A stretch of DNA of 64,000 bases. It comes from Gaeumannomyces sp. JS-464. Taxonomy: Eukaryota; Ascomycota; Sordariomycetes; Magnaporthales; Magnaporthaceae. Shown here piece after piece: positions 56,980 through 64,000 of the stretch. The stretch is from contig NGZR01000005.1 of the NCBI GenBank assembly GCA_002197995.1, positions 3,658,001-3,722,000 of the forward strand, read 5' to 3'. The position numbers and the translations under genes were made by a program. Under the pieces are notes generated by a model. That model was not told the origin of the DNA, ran no database searches, and saw nothing but the letters and a program-made list of their open reading frames with translations. Position 1 is the first letter of the stretch; the number at the start of each line of letters is the position of its first letter.

Positions 56980-58515
56980 GACCAAATGGTAGAAGAGACG
57001 AAGTCCGAGGCGCTGCGCGGACAGCAGTGCTGGATATCACGTGTCCGTCTCGCTGCAGCTCTACGTTAGGCTGGCCTCATCGACTTCTCCCTTCCGTGCC
57101 TTTGGAAATTCTTTTCGCATGCTCCATTCGGAGCCCCACATCAAAATCGAGTCCACATCAAAATCGAGTCGCGGTCAAGCCGGCACACCGGAAGGCAAAC
57201 GGCTCCAGTATTAATGTTGTTCTCCACCACGGGCCTCGCCCAGGCCGCCACCACTCGAGCCACCTCGCAAGGGCCAGCGGGTGATTGCGGGGCACGTCTG
57301 GCCGGTCTCAGCTAACTTCCGTGCTTCCCCATCTCATATGTAGAGGGTGCCCTTTCCTTGCGTCGGTTGCACGTCCTGCAGCTTGTGCACTTGGTCCAAC
57401 ACACCTTCTGCAAGGTGGGTGGGTGCAACCACATCGATCTACTAGCTTACCTGAGCTAGAAGGAAGGAGAGACAGGGGACTCTGAAGCTCCAGCACATCG
57501 CAACGGCGCCGGTCGACGCCAGCACAGATTGCAGATTGGCGGATTTACCTGTTGCCTTCTTCCACGTCCTTGGGGAAGCATCTTGCGCTGGCTCTCGCTC
57601 TGGTTCCAGCTCCGGCTCCGGCTCTGGCTCTGGCGGTGTGGCGTGATATGGCATGACGCTGAGCTCCTCAACAGAGGCGAGGTAACCCAATTGAGGGGGC
57701 GACCAAGCTCCTCCTTCTCGATTCCAACCACGTACGCACCTAGCCCACCAAGACACCCATTCCTGGGCATGCGCGCGCAGGAGGGTGGATGATGGCATCT
57801 GGCTATCTGGCGCTGCGGGGAAGCCAGGATAGGCTGGACTCGTCTGGCCATTGACAGATTTCGTACTGTACCATGGGTGCCTTTGCCTCACGCATGCCCG
57901 CCTCCCGGCTTTTATCGGAAAGTTTGTGTGAAATCTGGCTGCATCGTCCTACCTGACGCGAACGGTTCCCAAGCCCCGAGCACCGTTGAGCTCGTGGCTG
58001 GCTCTTCCTGTCGGCCACCTCTTAAAATCAATCGAGGGCCCGTCCGCCCGATCCATGATTGTTCCTTCCCTTGCCCCCCATTGAGCCCACAACCTGAGCC
58101 AGGCAGCCCGCGGTTTGGGATTCGAGCGCTGGTGGGAAATCGGGCGATTCTCCCTTTGCCCGCCGGCACCAACATTTTCAGCACATGCACGCAGCAAGCC
58201 CATTGTGTTCCATCCTCCCCCGCCCTTTTTTACCTAATGCCTAGCAAATCCCCGTAGGAGCTACCCTTGTCACCAACGCTATCTGCGCCTTCGCTGAATC
58301 TTTGCATCTCGATTCGTGCTTCTCTTTTCATTTCTTTTCTCTTCATCCGTGTCGGGTCCTGCAACCCAGCCTGCCGAGGACCAACCCCATTCCGAATCCT
58401 ACCTAGGTATACACCTCCTGGGCCAGCGTGTCGACGTCAGTCCGGGGGCGGGCAAGAAAGTCGTCCGTTTTGTCGTTCTGCAGCTTCCCGCAAGCAATAC
58501 TCCCAGGGAACAGCA
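56980..58515. promoter_or_regulatory. Divergent promoter region, Mrh4 and CBM48 protein
   Basis: 1.5 kb. Contains an exact 17-base tandem duplication (57137-57170) and a GGCTCC/GGCTCT-type repeat (about 57590-57635). No gene seen; a 149-codon minus frame here lacks an ATG start. Confidence 0.45.
57137..57170. repeat. 17-bp exact tandem duplication
   Basis: The unit CACATCAAAATCGAGTC occurs twice without a gap, about 160 bases upstream of the Mrh4 start codon. It could double a regulator-binding site, but no factor can be named. Confidence 0.85.
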
Positions 58516-60228
58516 ATGGCGGCCAACAAAGTCCCTGTCACGATAACCTTTCGCAGGCCGGGGACCCAGCCGCCCGTCTTTGTGGCCGGCTCATACTCGG
58601 AGCCCCAATGGCAACCGCAGGAGATGACCTATGCCCTCGACGGGCAGGGCGAGTATGAATTCGAGGCGGAGATCCTTGCAGATCCCGGCTCCAGCATCCA
58701 GTACAAGTTCCGCCTGGGGCACGGCGACTGGTGGCTTCTCGACGAGGGCGCCGAATCAGGTTGGTCGCTGCCGTTATTTATTTCTCCCCTTCCCCTCCTC
58801 GTCCTCACCTATCACTCCTCTCGCCTTCTCCTCCTTTCTCCGACATACGCTTCTTCCAGATATTTTTTTCGCGGCCTGAAATACTCCTCCTCTGACTGCA
58901 CACGGTGCCTACACCCGTTACTTGGCTCGCCATGCTGACTGACGTCTCTGTAGTTACCGACAATGAAGGGAACCGCAATAGCGTGCTTACGGTTCCTAAC
59001 GAGATCAGGTGAGACGCATTCTATGTTTGGTAGCTCCGTGTGCACCCACTTTCCCCGCTAACTTGCTGCTCTCAGGCCCGAGTTAGAGGAAGCACCCACT
59101 CCTGAAAGCTCGCAGACTCCAGCGTCGCTTCCGCAAAACGATAATGAGCCGGCCCCGGAAATCCGCCTCGATGATGACATCAAGGGAAGCGCGTCGGGTT
59201 CTTTCGGAGACCTTGGCATTGCGTCGGGCTGGCTGGACCCCTTTTCAAAGAAACACAGGCCTCCCATGGACGACGACTGGGACGACGGTCAGGACCGCGT
59301 CCCTCTTTTTGCTCACGAGTGCCTCGTATCGAACGACCAGGACTCGAACGGAGGGGGCAGCCGGCCGCACTCGCCAAATGAGGCACGTCACTCCCTCGGA
59401 TTCGAGCATGAGCCTGACATGTCGGAGCTCGAAGATCCCGAACTCGAGCAGTTCCCCTCGCGTCTAGAGCAGATAAGTGAGCTCATTCACGAGGTGGAGG
59501 ATGAACTCGAGGAGGACGAGACCACGTTCGAGGGCGTCCCTCCCTCGGCCGTGCTCGGCGTGCCCCGCCGAAAGACGAACGACTTTGTCGGGGACTTTAT
59601 TGGAGGTTCCCCTGCCACGAGTCCGTCCCTGTCTCGGCCGCCAAAGCGTCTGGCTGTCCCCAGAGCGTCCATGGGGTCCGTGGCCTCTGATGTCTCGTCT
59701 TCAGTATTGTCGCTGCAGTCCATCGCCGAGGGTGGTGAAGAGGAAGACGACGAGGATCCGCCCCTTTCGCCGCAGCCGATTGTCCTGCTCCCCAGCCCCA
59801 TCACTCGCCCGACTATGGCTGCCAAATTGCCGACAAGCGAGGACGACGAGGCTGTGGTTCTGGATAGCCCCAAGAGAACGCCGGCGGAGACCCCTGCGCC
59901 AGTGCGGTCGCAAGATGGTGAGAAAATGAGTGCTGCCACTTCAAAAGGTTTGTATCGCAATTTAACCGGAAAATCCCAGAAGGCCCAAGCGGATTGGGTC
60001 GGTCGTGATGGAGAGTATCAAAGCTCGACAGAAAAGGGAGGACAAATTGACGTAACTGGCGTTTCAACGCCGCCCGGGAGGAGTGACAAGGGAGCCGCCG
60101 GTAATAACATACGGCGGTGGAGAGGTGCGGGAGGAGCCAAAGAAGCTGACTGGCAAACCTTGCTAGCTATTGGTAGCGCCGCCGTTGTCGTGTTGGGGCT
60201 GGCACTTTGGTGGAAAGGGCGGCTATGA
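58516..60228 (+). CDS. Tail-anchored protein with N-terminal AMPK-type glycogen-binding (CBM48) domain
   Basis: Three exons (58516-58759, 58954-59008, 59076-60228), 483 residues, intact. Residues about 5-105 form an AMPK1_CBM/CBM48 domain: VPVTITFRRPGTQPPVFVAG, WQPQEMTYALDGQGEYEFEA, YKFRLGHGDWWLLDEGAES, and NRNSVLTVPNEI after introns 1 and 2. The Trp residues of such domains stack on alpha-glucan. The middle is long, acidic and Ser/Pro-rich (EVEDELEEDE, EGGEEEDDEDPP) and probably disordered. The last about 20 residues are one hydrophobic helix (LLAIGSAAVVVLGLALWW) with a short basic end, the layout of a tail-anchored protein with its body in the cytosol. It may tether glycogen or a regulator to a membrane; this is inference. 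Introns are GTTGGT...GTAG and GTGAGA...TCAG. Confidence 0.85.
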
Positions 60229-62410
60229 TGGCGACTATGGGCTATGCGCCTTCATAGGAGACGTCGAGCCGAGTATCTCTGACCTGATGGGCATGGAAGG
60301 AAGCTTTCGCTATTGTTTGTATGGTTGGTACGACTGGCTGCGCTGTGACACGATACTAAGACGATGGATAATATGGGCATGGGAGCATCGATACTGGACA
60401 TCGAATTAGCTGTTTGTTTCGCTTGTCGAAGGGTTCAAATGGTGCGTGTCTGCGATGCTTTTATTGGTACCTAAAGAGCTACCTACATATCGATTCTATT
60501 GACACGGACTCTTGCTCTTGTCCTCAAGTAAACGCCATGTCATGATCAAAGATGTCTGTCTGTGCAGCAAGCAGTCTCTCCGGGTACCGGTGGCCTTGAT
60601 CTTACGCCCTCATGTGCGGTCAGGACGACCATGGACCAGCTCAGCGCAAACTGTCGCAAAATGATGACGGCGAGAAGAAAATCACCCGCCGCAGACAAGA
60701 ACGTGACCACAATCAACATCTCTACCAGGTGCGCGATACGGGGCGAGGTCTGGCGCGTGGGGTTGTCACGCAATAGTCAAGTGGTGGAGAAACGTGGTAA
60801 AAGTCAGGGGAGTGTATTCTGACGAGTATCCGACAGTAGACAGCAGGACTGTTGCCTCGTTCCGGATATCTCCTCCAAGCGCGCAACAACAGAAGCCGCG
60901 AAGCCGCTATCGCCGGCACAATGTCGAGATGCGCGGAAGATGGTTAGCGCAGTACCTTATCTCGTCAGAGTCCTCCCAGCCGAGCTTGCCGCAGGCGCCG
61001 AGAAGACAGAGCAAGGGGAAGGGACGAGGACGAGGGAGGAACGACTGACCTGAGAGCAAAAAAGAGGTTGAAGCATCGTCCTCAACAGAATAATCGGAAT
61101 TGAATTGTTACCCGAGCTGGCATCTCCCACGAGGAGAGAGCCGAGCCCGGTCGGTAACGCCGCGTATCGCACTCCAGTGTCTCCCGACACAATCTTCGCA
61201 ACGACTCTCCCAGAGGAAAGCGCCGACGGTCCGAGCAGAGCGTCCCCGTCGCCTTGCGGCTAGGGGGCGAAGCCCGGAGCCGCGCTCCTGCTTTTCTGAT
61301 GCCAATTGCAGACGTGGAAAAGTTCACGCCAGGCCGTCACGGGCTGAAGAAGTTGGGTATCACCCGTCCTTTTTCCCTTTCGCCCCCGGAGGGGGAAAAA
61401 AAAGAAACGACAGCGGCTTCCCCGAGAGTGAAGATTTCTCCGAATTTCTCACATGCTCGAAATGATCGAGAGGCCCGTTTCCGCAATGAAGCGGCAGAGG
61501 GGTCCTCTCCGTGTTTAGGCATGGAAACGCAGCGTTGAAGAGGACGATGCTTGAGGAGAGGAAGGGAAAGAAGAGAAGCTACGAAAAAAAAATCACCGCG
61601 GAGTCAGATTTTGAGCTTCGTGCCTCTGGAGGGGGGCCCCACTGACGTGATTAGTGGGTCCAACTGGGAGCTTGGGCGGCTTTCCCAATACGGAATAGCG
61701 CGGGGCGTTTGGAGACTCCTTAGGTAAGCCAGCTGACGGCCACTGAGGCTGCGTGAGGCTGAGACGACTGAACCAAAGCGGAAAGGGGATGGGGCCCCTG
61801 ACCGACGACAAATTTGCTCCCCCAAAACGGTGAGGAAACAAACATAAAGGGTGAAGCACGCCCGAATTCCTGACTGGCCCGTCATATCCACAGGCCCCTC
61901 CTCACCGAGCCCCTCTCTCAAACGACGCCCATCCCTTTGTCCAACATGCTCAGCAACAACAACAACAACATGCAGGCTATCTCGGGACTCGACCTGTCCC
62001 GCAGGTGACCAGTCGTGGCTTGCACTTGCACGCCGCCCCCTTTATCTCTATGTCCTCACAAGTGTTGGTGGGTATGCATAGAGTCTCTTCACCGTCAGTC
62101 TGCCGTTTCGTCCCGTTCAAGCGATAAAGCATAGAACATAAACCGTGGAGCCTAGACCATAGATCTCTTTCTGTTCCTTTTCCTTTCCCTTTCCGCCTTC
62201 TTTCTCTCCTAGCAACCTTTCAAGCAGCACCCTCCGGCTCACCCGCCGAAAGACTTTTTTAGACTTTCTCTAAACAGTTTCTCCCTTGATTTACCTACCT
62301 ACCTACCTACCTAGACATAGAAGAAAGGCCACAGATCCACAGGTCCCCACACAATCCTCTCCTTCATACACCACACCCAAATCTCCACAAGATAATCAAG
62401 AGTCTTCACA
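60229..62410. other. Intergenic, no gene seen
   Basis: 2.2 kb between the CBM48 and methyltransferase genes, both on +. A TACC repeat (about 62291-62313) lies in the leader of the methyltransferase gene. Open frames are short on both strands and carry no recognisable sequence. Confidence 0.5.
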
Positions 62411-63894
62411 ATGACCTCCACGCCGATCGCAGGCGTGGCGCGCTCGCCAGAGGATTTCCCCCAGATGTGGCAGAAGCCTGCCTTCGGAGACCTCATGGAA
62501 TGCCTCTTGAGCCTCCGAGTCGAGCCCCCGACCTGGAACCCCAAGAAGAAGAGTCGCCGCGCCTCGTCACTGTCCGAGCCGCTCCCCAAGGAGGGGCTGC
62601 AAGTGGCGGCCACCACAGCTGCGTTTCTACGGCACGAGGTTTCCACGTATCTCTCGAGCGTTATCAGCAACCCCCTGGCTTGGCTGGAAGACGATGACCA
62701 GAGGGACTTGATCTGGACTGAGGCGGCACGTCGGCTCTCGGAGCGGTGTGGCAGGACAGGTATGTGTTGCGACTGTTCTTTGCGGCCTCGTGATTCCTTG
62801 TAGCGTGTGTGCTCTTCGTCTCGCGGGATTCCGCGTTCTGCGCTCTACCCACACACGTGCCTTTCGCAAGTTGTTTCTTTGCTGATCGTCTCTTGAAAAG
62901 CCATGGGCGAGATCACCAGGCGGTGGCCGTTCGAGAGTAAAGACTACCCCGTCTTCGAGCTCACCATCCGGGAGCCTCCCCTGACGGGCGATTCTCTCGG
63001 TCTCAAAACGTGGGGCTCGTCGTACGCGCTGGCGCGCATGCTGCACCAGTTCGCCGCGGGTCCTCTATCCCATCTTCTGGTTCCTGCTCCCAAAGCCCTT
63101 GCTTCTGGCCCCACCCCTGGTCCCGCGCCCGTCCTCGAGCTTGGCTCCGGCACCGGCCTGCTCGGCCTTGCCGCGGCAGCAATCTGGCAGGTTCCGGTGG
63201 CGCTGAGCGACCTCCCCGAGATCGTGCCCAACCTGGCGCACAACGTCGACCAGAACCGTGCCGTCGTCGAGATGTTGGGCGGAGACCTGTTCGTTGGGGC
63301 GCTGACGTGGGGCGGCGAAGGCGAAGATGAAGTCGACCCTGGTCTGTTTGGAGAGAAGAACCAGTTCAAGGTACGTTGTGTTGGGGCTCTTTTGCAGTTG
63401 CGTCGGCATCTTGTTTCCGGTTTATTGCCCCATCCCGTCTGCTCTCTGTATTTCGTGGCTTGCGCTTGCTGTCCCTCTCGGACTCGCCAAATTGAGTCAC
63501 ATCCTCTTCCGATCCTGTCTTTTGGGCATTGTTCTGGTTAGTCAACAGAGCTGACGACATGCTTCGACAACTAGATCATCCTCGTAGCTGACCTCTCTAC
63601 GACGATGACCACCCTGGTCTGCTCGCGGGGGCGATTGACGAGCATCTGGTCCGAGATGCTGATGCTAGAGTGCTGGTCATGGTGCCGCGGCGTGATGCCA
63701 CAACTATCAGGCTAATCTCGTCATTCCGCAGCGCCATGTCATCCGCCGACCGCCACGCTAGCTTGACGTGCATCGAGGAGGGCGCCGTGGCCAGCCAGGA
63801 TGACTGGGGAGATGATGAGGATGTGGCAGAGGAAGTCGAGTGCTGGTGGGCGGTTTTTCAGAGGACTCAACTGGCTCCCACTTCGGGTATATAG
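62411..63894 (+). CDS. Seven-beta-strand lysine methyltransferase, EFM2/METTL21-like (one frame break)
   Basis: Three exons (62411-62759, 62901-63370, 63575-63894), about 379 residues. The N-terminal half is helical (LQVAATTAAFLRHEVSTYL). The Methyltransf_16 core begins LGLKTWGSSYALARML, then SAM motif I (VLELGSGTGLLGLAAA, about 195) and the acidic strand-2 end ALSDLPEIVPNLAHNV. Strand 4 (IILVADL) is followed by DDDHPGLLAGAIDEHL and the C-terminal VLVMVPRRDATT. Yeast Efm2 methylates lysines of elongation factors eEF2 and eEF3; that substrate is likely but not shown here. The break is near 63592-63597, where one more base is needed for DL(L)YDDDHPG. Introns are GTATGT...AAAG and GTACGT...CTAG. 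The C-terminal ECWWAVFQR and stop at 63894 fit the family. Confidence 0.83.
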
Positions 63895-64000
63895 ATAGCT
63901 GCAGCGACTGGCTCTTGGACTGGCGGCTTGCTGTTGTTTCTCGTGCTCTTTATCGGCCGCCGCGTCAAGCTAGTTCGTGCCTCGCGACGCGGTGCCTACG
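63895..64000. other. Window end, no gene seen
   Basis: 106 bases of 3' flank; nothing supported. Confidence 0.5.

Noticed and set aside
57442..57891. Minus-strand frame with a Glu-Pro repeat (EPEPEPELEPE)
   Set aside because: It starts only at GTG, is short, and the repeat is a by-product of a GGCTCC/GGCTCT DNA repeat.

Overview
This window is nuclear DNA of a filamentous ascomycete, most likely a sordariomycete. The evidence is intron-poor genes with short GT...AG introns, some of them T-rich, CT-rich leaders, and proteins typical of Pezizomycotina: a fungal LMBR1 protein, Sec12, the TORC2 subunit Sin1, the mitochondrial helicase Mrh4, a CBM18 chitin deacetylase and DUF5672 proteins. I see no rRNA, tRNA, CRISPR array, prophage, transposon or secondary-metabolite cluster.

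Layout. 1-1951 is the 3' part of an LMBR1-type membrane protein (+). 1952-6129 is a microsatellite-rich spacer. 6130-8269 is a bZIP transcription factor (-). 8270-24746 is a 16.5-kb stretch in which I find no gene; it is not AT-rich, so it does not look like RIP-mutated repeat DNA. From 24.7 kb onward gene density is normal: SMP-30/gluconolactonase-like (+), N-terminal protein methyltransferase NTM1 (-), a large unrecognised two-repeat protein (+), an NFKBIL1-like protein (+), Sin1/Avo1 (-), aldehyde dehydrogenase (+), Sec12 (+), a head-to-head pair of DUF5672 type II membrane proteins (43.2-44.6 kb on -, 47.6-49.1 kb on +), a multi-CBM18 chitin deacetylase (+), Mrh4 (-), a tail-anchored CBM48 protein (+) and an EFM2-like lysine methyltransferase (+).

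A pervasive feature is single-base frame breaks inside otherwise convincing coding sequence. I place about twenty of them, in ten of the fourteen genes. Many sit in short homopolymers, mostly G/C runs one base short or A/T runs one base long. Uncorrected sequencing or assembly errors explain this better than true pseudogenes, so these genes are annotated as CDS with the breaks described. Aldehyde dehydrogenase, the minus-strand DUF5672 gene, Mrh4 and the CBM48 gene read cleanly.

The genes are mostly housekeeping and do not form one pathway. The units that stand out are the paralogous DUF5672 pair, the orphan repeat protein, the gene-free block beside the bZIP gene, and the CBM18-expanded deacetylase.
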